This document shows, piece after piece, positions 1 through 10,871 of a stretch of DNA of 64,000 bases (position 1 is the first letter of the stretch; each line of letters begins with the position of its first letter). The notes under the pieces are model-generated. The model saw nothing but the letters and a program-made list of their open reading frames with translations. It had not been told where the DNA came from and ran no database searches. This DNA is from Nymphaea colorata (Eukaryota; Streptophyta; Magnoliopsida; Nymphaeales; Nymphaeaceae): positions 6,085,503 through 6,149,502 of the forward strand of contig NC_045143.1 in the NCBI RefSeq assembly GCF_008831285.2, given 5' to 3'. Made by a program: the position numbers and the translations under genes.

Positions 1-162
1 GAGCTGAGTTCTTACAACTTGAACTTGACTTGTTTAATCTTTCGACTATAAATTTAAACTCGAGATTGACTCGTTTAAAAATGGGTCGAACTTGATTCAA
101 GTTTTTTCAACTGAGTTCAATTCAAGTTGAGCTCGAGTTGGCTGGACTCCTGTGCAGCCTTA
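1..162. repeat. Partial MITE-like element rich in GAGCTCGAG/TTGAACTCGA motifs, cut by the window edge
   Basis: The segment carries repeated 'cttgaacttgact', 'aactcgagattgactcg' and 'gagctcgagttggctggactcctgtgcag' motifs. The same motif series is seen at 16753-16843 and in full at 19305-19622, where the element is bounded by a short inverted repeat (gtgcac...gagcc / ggctcgac...gtgcat). Here only the right-hand end is visible. Non-coding. Confidence 0.5.
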
Positions 163-300
163 GCTGTAACATTGCTTCCTTGATTGTTGCTTATAACACT
201 AACAAAACATGTGGTAAGAAAAAGGTGAAAAAGATCGTTTAACCCTACCATTATATTGTCTGATCAGCCTTTTTATGTCCTCATCAAAGCTTGTCGTAGC

Positions 301-640
301 GATGTCAATAAATTCAATCTACATCTGATATTCAACTTAAGTACATAAAAAAGGTATGAAACAAATTTTGACGTACGATTAAGAATTATTTAAATAAACA
401 TTAATCAGGTTCGGATTCACTTTCAGATCATATATAGTTTTAAATAAATAATTTATTTTTCAAGTTAGGATGTTCATCTAGAAATCAAGTTCATATCAAA
501 TTCAGTTTATGAATTCAGATTTCCGATTCATATATGGTATTCCCTTCATCTAAATTTGAATGTGAAATCGAATATGAATGTATAGATTTTTGAAAAAGGT
601 AGATTTAGTAAAGTACATATGAATCTAATCCATTAACATT
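301..640. repeat. AT-rich dispersed MITE-like repeat, TTGACAT family, copy 1
   Basis: It begins 'gatgtcaat' and ends 'tccattaacatt', so the ends form an approximate inverted repeat of (A/G)ATGTCAAT. The body is made of 'ttcagattcggattcaaat'-type phrases shared with copies at 17604-17964, 20697-21075, 21421-21660, 30390-30687 and 45452-45852. No coding capacity, so it is likely a non-autonomous DNA element. Confidence 0.5.
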
Positions 641-1010
641 TCTACTTGATGGTAATTTGAACCCACCGTCATCATCAGTATTGTCGGTCATGGGCTTCAA
701 GCCATTTTAGTTTGCAAGATGATACAGCCTTATATCGTTTGATATGCGTAGGAGAGGACCGACCTGTATGTTTATTTTTTATTTCAAAAATAGTTAACAA
801 ATTTTGTAAATGTTTTATAAATAAAAAGCCCGCCTTCTATCTATTTTTATGTGGACGGAATTCTAAGTTTGGTTTTATAAGTTTTCTAATAAGAACAAAA
901 AAAGGGATTTCCCTCACATTTAGTACGTTTTCCAAAGTCAGGCCAAACATTGAGCAACCTTTTCAAGGTTAAATGTTAAAACTACTGGTGCATATATACA
1001 TACATATAAT
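641..1010. other. Intergenic, nothing recognised
   Basis: AT-rich sequence. An 86-codon open frame at 712-972 has no domain, no splice context and no similarity to anything I know, so it is not called. Confidence 0.4.
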
Positions 1011-1190
1011 CGGCGGGCCGCTTAGGCCATGGCCCGGGTTAGCGCAAAATCAATTTTTTTTAGTTTGGTCCGACCCGTTGCTCCTCTTAGCCCGACCTAT
1101 CACTCCTCTTAGCCTAACCCACGGACCGTTTGGCCCGATCTGTGAGCTGTTTGGCCCACCCCTGAAAAAAATTCTAGCTTCACCCCTGAT
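1011..1190 (-). repeat. 'AGGGGYGGA' family MITE-like element, reverse orientation
   Basis: Read on the minus strand it matches 13312-13503 and 25528-25711. All three start with 'aggggtgg/aggggcgga', carry 'gggccaaacg', 'gaggagcgac' and 'gccatggcc' phrases, and end in a C-rich block. It holds no ORF of interest. Confidence 0.55.
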
Positions 1191-1943
1191 ATAATAAATA
1201 CTTTTTATGATATTATATTCAAGTTACAATGCACCCTCAAACTAATAAAGAAATGAAACTTTAGGACTTAAAGTGGGTTCTTACTTCTTAGCCTCTTACT
1301 CATCTAAAATAACTATCAAGAGAATTACAAATTCGATTGGAATAAGAGTCGCAGTCCCATGTGAGCACTCATACTCTTCAGATTTGACATCAACTGAACT
1401 CTTCGAATGTCTACTTCGGCCGACATTCCAAATTATGTCCCCATCAAGCCAAGCCTTAGGGATGATGACGTCCGACCCATGTCATATCTGCATCACTGGT
1501 CCCAGCCATGGGTCCGGCAGCCTGAGCCCACCAAAACCAGAATAATAGAACCCAGTTTGCCATCAAAACCAAGGCCGAGCCGGAGGCGGCAGAGGGGGCC
1601 ATGGCCCCCCCTTGAGACTTTGAAGAAACAAAAAGGGCTGCCATAATTTTTAAATTTAGTTGACTCTGACACAAATTTAGAAAAAATTCATTCAGCCCAA
1701 ACAAAGATTTTGAAAAATACAGTATACGGTGGATCCTTGTTCCGGCCTTTTCTCACCACAAAGGATCATCAATCCGATACATGTGGAGGTAGAAATGTTT
1801 TTAAAAGGGTCACTATACGATATCTAAATGAAAGTTTATACAAATTTTATGTAATAAAATTCTCACTACCGACCTGCCCATGACTTCTACCTATGGCTCT
1901 TGCCGGCCTGTCTTTGGATCATCCCGTGGCTCCTGTCAGCCTT
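1191..1943. other. Intergenic with a second 'gggggccatggccccc' palindromic relic
   Basis: Around 1590-1640 the palindromic 'gggggccatggccccccc' is followed by an AT-rich tail. A similar 'aggggccatggctcccc' block lies at 23210-23225, which suggests a small repeat family. The overlapping open frames here on both strands are unsupported. Confidence 0.3.
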
Positions 1944-2200
1944 CCCTTGTCTCCACCCCCAGCCCGCCGGCCGGATACATAGATATCGCATGTCGTGATG
2001 TTTTTGCCGTTAAAGTAAAAGACACAACTCAAAAGTGTTGAGACTTCAAGCCAACCTAACCCAGCCACATCTCCCTTGTGTCCACCCCCGGCCCGCCGGC
2101 CGGATACTTAGATATCGTCGGTGATGCTTTCGCCGTTAAAGTAAAAGACAACTCTAAAAGTGTTGAGACTTTTCAATCCAACCTAACCCAGCCACGTCTT
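1944..2200. repeat. Two-copy tandem duplication, period 129 bp
   Basis: The unit starts 'cccttgt(c/g)tccaccccc', passes through 'cccgccggccggata', 'gccgttaaagtaaaagac' and 'aaaagtgttgagactt', and ends 'cctaacccagccac'. The second copy begins at 2073. The copies differ by small indels, so the duplication is not recent. Confidence 0.8.
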
Positions 2201-3611
2201 TTAACCTTTTAAATGCTTCACTCATTGTCTATTGGCTTTTCTTTTTGCTTTTACAATGGAGAGCCTTGTCGTAAAGGTAGTCCACTGCTTGTCTCATTGC
2301 CTGGTACAGTCTAATTGGTGTGCTCAACACCCAATTCTTTATAAGTGAAAAATAACTTGAAAATTGAATTAGGAAAAAAAAAAACGTTGTATTTATTTGT
2401 TTATTAAAGAAAAACTGTATATTAAAATGTCTGAAGAAAAGGTATCTGTCACTAAAACAAATATATTGTCCATCGGTTTATTCGATTGCAATGAGGTGTT
2501 TCATTAAGGCGCCCTTAAAGGGTGTAACGCAGTTGGTTAGATTGGCAGACGCGGTTGGTTGGATTGCTAGATGCAAAAAGAATATATTACCCATTCAATT
2601 CTCGTGGACACTATGCTTTTATATTATATGTGGTGAGAAAAAGATAATTCTTCTCAATACTGTTGAAAACCACCTATATGGACAACTAGTGAACTATGAA
2701 CGAATGTATTTTATGCAGCCATAAGCGTTATATAATGTTCATTATTAATGTGCTGAATTTGATCCTAACTTTTACCAATAATGACAAACTGACTTTTGAG
2801 TTCGTCTAGTAATTTTGGCCTGTTGAAACAAATATGGAGCTCCAGAGTTGAACTCTGAAGTTTCCTTGAAGGTCAAGAAGTCCAACCGCTAATTATGTGG
2901 ATTGGAGCTCTTGTTGTCAAAAGGAAATCTCAGTTAAGAGACTAAATCTTGAAGTTGGTGCTTAGCAGTCTCTTGGATAGACCATAACAAGGAAATCATG
3001 TTCATGAGTTTTTTCGTTCTTCCATTGATATGTCTCAATTATCAGCAGACATATTAAGACCTAGGCTGTTAGAGAACAAAAACATTATGTTATTGTCCCA
3101 TGTACTTAACCCAAAAATCGGTTAGGTTCATTGGTCACTTTAAAAAGTGTTTCATGAATTTGTGCTATTTTTTAGCGTAGACTTGTGATACAATAACAAT
3201 GTGTTACTAATGCCAAACAACCCCTGAAGCTCCATCTGCTAGATCTTGATCCTCCAAAAACGAAGTTTTTTTTTTTTTTTTCCGACGCCCTTTGGCTCTC
3301 CCAATAGTCGATAGTTGGACTTATGTGGTGGAAGAAAAGATTCACTTTGCAATGTGATGATGACCATGCACTTTCAATCCACTTAGAACAATCTCCACCT
3401 CAGGATGAAGGAAAGGGCCATCTTGAGAAAAGAAAACGAGACAAGTATTTGCAATGAGATCTTTCACAACTTTCTTTAAATAAGATGATACTTGAAACAA
3501 CAATCAGGCCCTTTAGATGCTGAGTTTCTCTCACCAATGACAAAGACAATTTTTTTTTTGTCAATTTCATCTGAAACATCAATATTTAAGAGAATTGGTA
3601 AATTGTTGTAG
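2201..3611. other. Intergenic; short SINE-like head at 2505-2580
   Basis: At about 2505 the phrase 'gcgcccttaaagggtgtaacgcagttgg' resembles the tRNA-like heads of the SINE-like repeats at 3612 and 16404. The rest is AT-rich with no convincing coding sequence. The 77-codon frame at 2491-2724 begins at this head and is not a gene. Confidence 0.35.
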
Positions 3612-3860
3612 TGTTGCCTTCAAGGGATGTAACACAATTGGGTGGTAAGATGGCTCACACTCAAGAGATTCGAGGTTCAAATCCCAAGGTCGTTATCATG
3701 CTCTAATGTGTTAACCATTTTGGGCTACAAACGGTGGCAAACACGATACCCAAGTTAAAGAACATACCACTAGTCCACCTAGGCTCCAAAGCAAGCCGAA
3801 ACTACTTTGAGGGTTTTAAGCCGAAGACGGTTTCTCGTAAGTAAAGATTAAAAAAAAGTT
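3612..3860 (+). repeat. tRNA-derived SINE-like element, copy 1
   Basis: The head 'gccttcaagggatgtaacacaattggg' is followed by a B-box-like 'gaggttcaaatccc' (RNA polymerase III promoter pattern GGTTCRANNCC), a body containing 'ttatcatgctctaatgtgtta', and an A-rich tail 'aaaaaaaag'. The head, B box and the 'atcatgctcta(a/g)tgt' body phrase recur at 16404-16570, so homology extends beyond the tRNA-like part. I infer a SINE family. It is not a functional tRNA gene, because no cloverleaf can be folded. Confidence 0.6.
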
Positions 3861-4230
3861 GTTGCAGAGCATTTGGGCTTTTCTGAATTGAATCTTGAAC
3901 GTGAAAAGATCCTTTGTTGCATCCCTTGCTTCCTTTGCTAGAATTTCTTGATAAGTTAAATATAAGGCTGAGAGATGTTTGTGATTCTGCCCTTTAGTTT
4001 CCCTTCATATTAATATAATGAATGAGATTCTTTCCCATGCATTTGTAGACATATTTTCCGAGGAAATGCAAAAAAAAAAAAGCAGTAAACTTTTGTTTGC
4101 TGGAAATTTTCCTAAGAAAAAAAAGTAGTGACTTTGCAGCCATCTTGGACTTTGGACCAAAGTGAGGAGATGATCTAAGGGATTCTCATGAGAGGAGTTA
4201 TCTTACACCAAGAAACAGCTTTTCCATCCA
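3861..4230. other. Intergenic, nothing recognised
   Basis: AT-rich stretch with A-runs (4068-4081, 4117-4124). No coding or repeat signal that I can support. Confidence 0.4.
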
Positions 4231-4393
4231 CTAAGGGGCGTTTGATGGGTGTGACAAACTTTTCCAGGTGAACTTGCATTGAGAAGTTTATCTCCGCCAT
4301 ACACCTCAACAACAAAAACTCTACTATTTCACTTGAACAATTTAACCGCGGTGGAGTTCAAAGCTTATTATCATCCATCAAACGCCCTCTTAG
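4231..4393. repeat. MITE-like element with about 18-bp terminal inverted repeats
   Basis: The left end 'ctaaggggcgtttgatgg' and the right end 'ccatcaaacgccctcttag' are near-perfect inverted repeats with one indel. The body is about 160 bp and non-coding. I see no clear target-site duplication, so the superfamily is left open. Confidence 0.65.
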
Positions 4394-5159
4394 AATTGAA
4401 CAATTCGATCCATGATATCTCACATAACACAGATCTTGCGATATTCATACCTGTCCACATCTGAGGAACCATTTTTTGTGGACTTCCATGACACTTTTGG
4501 TCCTTATTTTGGGTTTTCCACAACAAAAAAAGAATAGGCTGAACTCAAGTTGTAATGAACAAATCTCATGCAACTTTTACTGCCTTTGTTGAGACATCTA
4601 AAGCCATTGTATTTTCTAGAATTGCCAGACTCTATGAGACATATTGACCAGTAAAAGAAAAACACAATGGAAGTGATGGATGAAGCAGAAGCAGGGGAGT
4701 AAAACGCTTTGAAAGTTGATATTAGCATTGGAAATGGAATTGAGGAAAGCGGCAAGAGGCGAAAATTGTAAACTGAAAGCAGGGATCAAACTTTAGAGAA
4801 AGAAAGCAGGTTCCTTGGTGGTGTGCAATAAGGAGCCAAAAAAAAAAATCCATTTAATGCATTATGAACAAGTATTAGTTTTGTTTCATTCAAGAAAACC
4901 ATTGTTTTTGTTTCCTTCTTTTTACTGGTATGGATTGAGGATTGATTTTGACACAACGCAGATTTGTTTGCTTTACAGATGCAACCACGCTGGGAGAGAG
5001 GTCTTATCAGAAAGAACGAAAGAATCACAGTATTTGTTTGCTTTTAGAGTCACCATTCATAAACACCAACAGCGATTGTTCTGGTGCAATTACTCCATAC
5101 GTGGATCTAACAAATAACCCACTCCACTTGAATATGAAAGTCGATAAGAATCTAAGAAG
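4394..5159. other. Intergenic, nothing recognised
   Basis: Overlapping short open frames on both strands (for example 4504-4755 minus and 4815-5117 plus) lack start context, domains and splice signals. I see no gene here. Confidence 0.4.
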
Positions 5160-5320
5160 CCCGTTTGGCATTAGTAACAAGTTGTTATGTCCACTGAAAC
5201 TACCTGAAATTTGGATAGATTCATGAAACTTGTAACATGGTGTTTTATGAATCTACTCCAAATTTTAGAACAGAAGCACTGTACAGTAACCATATATGTT
5301 ATGGTGCCAAACAGCCCTTA
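5160..5320. repeat. MITE-like element, TTTGGCA/TGCCAAA termini, hAT-like
   Basis: The ends read 'cccgtttggca' and 'gtgccaaacagccctta'. The middle has an inverted pair around 'agattcatgaaac' / 'gttttatgaatct'. Similar copies lie at 5855-6092, 22141-22239, 28783-28915 and 29333-29475 and in the P450 introns near 57636 and 61972. Termini of this type are common in small hAT-derived elements, but that assignment is inferred. Confidence 0.5.
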
Positions 5321-5854
5321 AGGTAGCGATAAATGTAACATTGAAAAAGGTTGCACTTGCCGTTGTTTATTTTTTTTCAGATGAATGAAAGGCAGTCTAG
5401 ACTCCTGCCTGAGATTATTATAAAAAGTGTGGCTTTCAAAAAAATATATAAAAGTGGTCTCTTTTCTGAAGGTTATGGGCCAAAGAATTTCACAAAATAG
5501 AACTAAAAATAACACGAATCTTTGGGGTGTAGAATCCAATTGAATATGAGGTTGACCCGATTTATTAACTTTGACATGATTGGACTTAGAGGGTGTGCCA
5601 GAAAGTGCTAGCAAGAGACTGCTCTGTTCACCAAAGTAAGAGACTACTCTGTTCACCAAAGTAGGAGGTTTTCCTGGAAGAAACTGCACCAAGTTTAAGA
5701 GGCTTGGTCACTCACATGGCAGCACAAAACCTGGATGTTAGTACCACACCTTCACCCTCTTTGGCTTATGCAAAAAGTTATAACACCTATGACAATAGAA
5801 CCAATCACTAGCTTTTCATCAGTACCACATCCCGTGAAACCATCTGAGAGCTTT
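5321..5854. other. Intergenic, nothing recognised
   Basis: It contains a short tandem echo ('gagactgctctgttcaccaaagta' / 'gagactactctgttcaccaaagta', about 5611-5664). The 124-codon minus frame at 5318-5692 has no recognisable domain and overlaps a repeat end, so it is not called. Confidence 0.4.
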
Positions 5855-6092
5855 TGGGATCATTTGGTAACAAGAATACCATGAGGATTCCTCGTGTAAT
5901 ACTAGTTCTAGTGTTTTATGAATCTACCTCACAGATTCATAAAATACTAGGAGAGTGCTCATGCTGCAACTCTTTATATTGAAAAGACAATGAATACTGT
6001 GAGCGTTCCTCATGTAATATTAGTTGTAATGTTTTATAAATCTGCCTCGAATTCATATAACACTAGCAGATTGTTCATGCTGCCAAACAACG
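5855..6092. repeat. MITE-like element of the TTTGGTAACA family, possibly two nested copies
   Basis: It starts 'atcatttggtaacaag' and ends 'ctgccaaacaac'. Internally 'gttttatgaatct' / 'agattcataaaat' form a hairpin, and the pattern repeats once more before the right end, so this may be two adjacent or nested elements. Confidence 0.4.
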
Positions 6093-6877
6093 TAAAACGT
6101 TGACAAAGCAAGGAGTTTCAATATCTAGCATGCAAATCTCTTTAACAAATCTGGTTGAATGTACCTTAACTCTAGCTAGTCTGTCGGAAGAGAGAAAAAA
6201 AGGGCTCAATCTGAGGTTGTAATTGCACTTATGATTGATGTATTGCAATACCTGACCCTCAATCTTTTTGCTTAACAAATAACTCATTTTCCCGGTTTAG
6301 AAATCAACAGCCATCAAAGTCCAGAGGGCAAGAGAAAACCAAAAACGAAGAATGACTGAAAACCAGCCTGTTGGAAGAGAACCAAAAGCCAGTAAGCAAA
6401 GCTCTTTCCTAATGGTTTGCTGAAGTCAAAGAGACATGGAAAACAAGAAAGAAGCTATACCTATACGAAATTGATGCAAGAAACTACCAAAAGAGGAACT
6501 TCAAGAATGAGGAGGGTCATCATTTCAACTAGTCCCACTTTCTCGCCAAGATCAAGTACGGAGGAACTTCAATAACTGGTCTATCAAAATCAGGATCAAG
6601 GAGTACATATGCATTCGTACAAGTGAGTAAGAAAATCTCAAGATACTACACACAAACAGAGAGAGAGACCATATCGATGCAATGGTGCAGAGAATTTCTT
6701 CACATGATATCTGTAACTTAAAATTATCTTACATTCTACAGGCGAATGACGGGTCCAATGAATATTTACATGCCTGAAAGTTTCAGCCGCACAAATGCTT
6801 CAATACAAATCATATATATATATATATAGATGCCATAAGAACAAATGCGCCTTCATAAAGCCATGGCAAATTAAATC
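6093..6877. other. 3' flank of the VPE gene
   Basis: This stretch lies downstream of the minus-strand VPE stop codon at 6878 and probably holds its 3' UTR. A (TA) tract at about 6812-6828 lies within it. No other gene is seen. Confidence 0.4.
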
Positions 6878-9800
6878 CTAAGCACTGAAGCCCTTATGAA
6901 GAGAACTCCATGGACCTGCAGGGACCCTGTCACAAGCTTGGGCAGAGACCTCGGCCATGGTCTGCACGTTTTTTCCAGCATTACAGATATTAGCAATAGA
7001 TCGCATGTGTTTCATCCCATACTGGGAGAGAGATCCGCAATGCGTTTCAAAGGCCCGTACCTGCATCAGAAAAAAAAGAAAGAAAAATGACAGCTAAAAA
7101 TCGATCATTTGCCACAGAAATTTTTGTAAATAATGCAATTGTCACGGGCTGACTTTTTGGCCTAATACAGAAAATTAAATAAGCAGAAACAGTGATCAGT
7201 TTCCACAGCCATGATAGGGTTTTCTGCAGAACCATATAAAATAGGCAAAAAGTAAGTGCCACCCTCCAGTCTCACCATGAAGGGACAAAAAATGGTAGGC
7301 ATGCTAAGAGACAAATCTTGTGAGGGCTATGCATCTTTAGAGCATTAAGTACTTATTTCCAAACAGAAAAACTCGTGCTCGTTTCTAATAGGGAAGGAGA
7401 TATAAGAAACTGACCATAGACTTGAGGCAGCCCCAGTCATCAACTAGTGGCTGTCCCGCTGGTCTCACAGCCTTCAGTATTTCTGGCCCCTTCTCAGAAC
7501 CAAAGAGAAGCTTTCCAATGAGCTCCATACTGCTGTCCACATGCATCCGATGGGCCATCATATCAAACAACTGCTTCTGGGCATCAAATTTCTTAGGAGA
7601 GCCAGCAGGAGTTCTTTGATACTGGTGTGAAAAAATAAAGTATCATCAACATCAATGTTAAATGATTCTGTAGAACAATAGTAGCTAATTTGGAAGTTGC
7701 ATTGAAACAGAAAACCAAGCAGCATGAGTATTAGCGGGTTAGAATCAGCATGCCCATTTTCATACAAAAGGCTCGAATACTAAAAAAATGGCCATCACGT
7801 TTATTTTATTTTTAACCAACCTTGTTCCAAAAATAAACAAGATCAGCATCCCGCTGGTTGACTGCTGTTGAATGCTTAAGCAGACTGTTACTACCCACAA
7901 AAGGAAAATGCTCATTTGCAGGGTTTGTACCGATGTATGAAAAGAGTTTTTCCATGCTGAGCTCTGTATCACCATATTCCATAACGTGGGAACCTAGCTC
8001 GTACGTGTGTTGATTTGAAGTCCTCTCTTTAACCTGAAACAATTCAATGGACATGCATCATATCTCAAAGCCATGAATCAATTACGCAGGAAAGGACTGC
8101 AAACACAACAATCAAAAGAACAACTCTTTACCAGTTGATATTGCTGCTTCAATGTCTCAGTTTGCAGATTGTGAACGTCACTGAGCAAAACATAGAGTTA
8201 GATCATGCTAACACTCTAGAAGGAAATACACATACTTGAGAAAAATAATAAAATGCTATGAATTTATGCAGCTAAGAACAAGGGTATGTGATTGAGTTGA
8301 AAGACAAGTCCGCTTTTATAAGTTTCTCTACAAAAATTTGAGTTTTCAAGTTGCACAGTAACCGATGTAAAGTTTTTTTTGTTTGCATGAGAAAAAAATG
8401 CTCAAAGGTTATACACAGGATTCAAACCTGTCTTCCATCCAAGAAACGCTGTACAAGTCTCCCAGACATGTGTCAAACTCTGGAGGAGGACTGGAAGCGC
8501 CCCCAGGACAGTATGTGCCCCAACTGCTTTCATCAGCATTTGCAGCTGTGGTAGCATATATATTCATACCTTCTGGCAGAAGACCCTCAAAAATACTCCC
8601 AGATTCACAAGCTTCTAGATAGAACACCTTGATGGAGCAAAAAGAAATTATCTTACAAACATATCAGGGATACAAATTAACTATGTGAACAGTAGATTCT
8701 GAAGTGCGGAAGCTAAGAAAGAAATTTTCCTCAGTACCAAGCTTTTATATGTGCCAGAAGCATGCTTTTTCTTCAAGACATCCATAAGCTCATCAGCATA
8801 GAGATAAGGATAAGTGGGCATCCCTGCATGCACGCAGATTAAAGGATTCAGATGATCCGTTATACTTCTTTATCCATGATAGTGAGACAATGAATAGCTA
8901 CACCTGCTAAGGCAGCTCAAAATGCTAATTTAATTCAAAGAACGCTTCAGCCACACAATATGATTAGAATGGCTTACCAAGGACGCCAGGTCCTCCATGG
9001 TCAGTATAGAAGACAAATATATGGTCATCTGGACCACTATCCACTACTTTTCCGCTTCCCCCAGTAACAGCAGTCTTATTTCCAAGAAGAACAGCGAAAA
9101 AATTTTCCACAGTAACATCATCTCCAACGTAGTCCTGCACCCAGAGCCAAAAGACACAACATAATGCCCTGTACTCAGGAATTCGAATGTCTCCAGGAAC
9201 TTTGCACAGGATGTGAAAGAAACTGAACCTTGGGGACACCTGCATACACGTCCTGCCCCTGGGGATGGTTGATGATGATACCAGGTCGAGGATTTTCCTC
9301 ATTATAAGCTATGTCGTCATACATAAAGACAATGATGTTCTCCTCTTTCAGTCCTCCCTTTATCATGGTTTGGTATGCATGGCAAACGTCAGCCTGAAGG
9401 AACATTTCTAAATGTCATTCTCCAATACTTGGCATGTAAGTCTCATGACACAGTGCAGAAATCTTTTCAATTTAATTACCATAACTGAAATAGCGCATAT
9501 CTTCCACTAGTATGGAACACTTCCAACATGTGGTATATTTTATGTGTACACGTATGCGCATATCATGTCCGTGAATACTTGTTTTCAAACATGTCGCCAA
9601 GAAATTAAAACTGTCATCATTTGCATTTTTTTGCACATTCATGATGCTCTCTGGCAGTCACTTATCACACTAAATTGCGTAAAGAGACAAACATCATAAC
9701 AATTTAAAGGATGATCAGCGAACTTATGTTACCAAAGAACAAAACTGAAAAAGAAAATAAAAATCTATGGGATTTTAGAAATGGAAACTTTCCATCTGAT

Positions 9801-10761
9801 GTGGAATCGAGTGTTGCAATACATTAAGCAAATAAAACAGTCGCCCCAGCTTTCTGTCCCTAATTCATATATGAGCCTATCAAAATGTATAGATGACAAC
9901 AATAGACGGATAAAATATGGATACACCCTATTTCTCCCAATACACTAAAAGGACCTTGCCAACTAATGGTACTTATATAGACAAGGATGCCCAACGAATG
10001 CTATTAGGTCCTTAAAAGCATCCCAAACTTTCAAAATATTACCGAGTCCATGATCTGTCCATGGTAAAGCACCAACTTTCAAGCTTAGAGGACAGTAATA
10101 GGTAGTAAAGAGTATAAGAAAAGGAAACTTCTAAATTATCACTCTGTAGCAGCGCGGAACAAAAAGACCCAGAAACTAGTGAAAAACCACACGCTGTATC
10201 GCGTTAAAAGAACAAATTAGAGGTTCCAATCAACGAGAAAAAAGAAAGAAAGAAAACAAAAGGCATGTTCCACTAAACGGGAGTCCTGGAAACCAGTACG
10301 TCGAAGAACTGGTAGAAGTATGAAGCTGGTTTCTCTGTTATCGAAGGTCAGATCCTCCAAGAAAACGATTCAGAATACCTTAAAAAACAGACCATTGAGG
10401 AGAAACACAGAAACAGAAGCACCTTATTATAAAAAATCCGTCTCTAAACCCAATAATCAGAATCCATAGATAACAGAGTATGAATCACCAATAAGATCCA
10501 CAAAAGGAAGGAAATGAATAGAAAGAAATTCAAAGAGAAAACCGAAACCTGGTGTCTATAGTTCCAGTATCCCGAAGACCCCGCGATGAGGACGGCCCAC
10601 CGTGTGCCGGTGGAGTCGTCATCCCGGAGGTCAGAAAAGTCGCCAGAGACCACCGAAGGCAGACGGAGCAAGTCTGACCATTGCGGGATCCGACCATGGG
10701 TGCAGACTGCGAGGGAGAGGAGGGCAAAGAGAAGAAGAAGAGGGGCGCCACGCGAGGCCAT
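6878..10761 (-). CDS. VPE: Vacuolar processing enzyme (legumain, asparaginyl endopeptidase), beta-VPE type
   Basis: This cysteine protease (family C13) cleaves after Asn/Asp and matures vacuolar and seed storage proteins. The nine exons, all GT-AG, are 10549-10761, 9229-9393, 8978-9134, 8738-8823, 8428-8627, 8132-8180, 7821-8033, 7415-7621 and 6878-7060. They join in frame to 490 aa, the normal VPE length, and the 9-exon structure is typical of plant VPE genes. The start at 10761 is chosen because it opens a signal peptide ([12 protein letters not shown]..., hydrophobic to about residue 22); the open frame extends further upstream without an ATG. The catalytic His lies in YTDHGGPG (exon 3) and the catalytic Cys in EACESGS (exon 5). 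The [13 protein letters not shown] and SSWGTYCPG motifs are present. The C-terminal prodomain ends [10 protein letters not shown], which resembles beta-VPE-type proteins best. No defect is seen, so it is predicted functional. The beta assignment rests on remembered family sequences. Confidence 0.95.
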
Positions 10762-10860
10762 GTCTCTCGCTTCCGGCGACTTTGGATCGGAGAAGCGCCG
10801 GAACAACACCCGGAAGGAGGAAAGCTTTCCTTGGTATCGCTTCCTTCAACAACCAACTGG

Positions 10861-10871
10861 CTAATAAATAG
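10861..10871 (-). promoter_or_regulatory. Candidate TATA-like element of the VPE gene
   Basis: On the minus strand 'ctatttattag' lies about 100 bp upstream of the VPE ATG, a plausible TATA position for a 60-80-nt leader. A related version of this region ('ctagtaaatag') is found in the captured copy at about 21403-21413. Confidence 0.35.

Noticed and set aside
2505-2580. Possible tRNA gene
   Set aside because: A-box-like phrase only; no acceptor stem or cloverleaf can be made, so it is treated as a SINE head.
5318-5692. 124-codon minus frame
   Set aside because: Runs into the right end of a MITE and shows no domain; AT-rich DNA gives such frames by chance.
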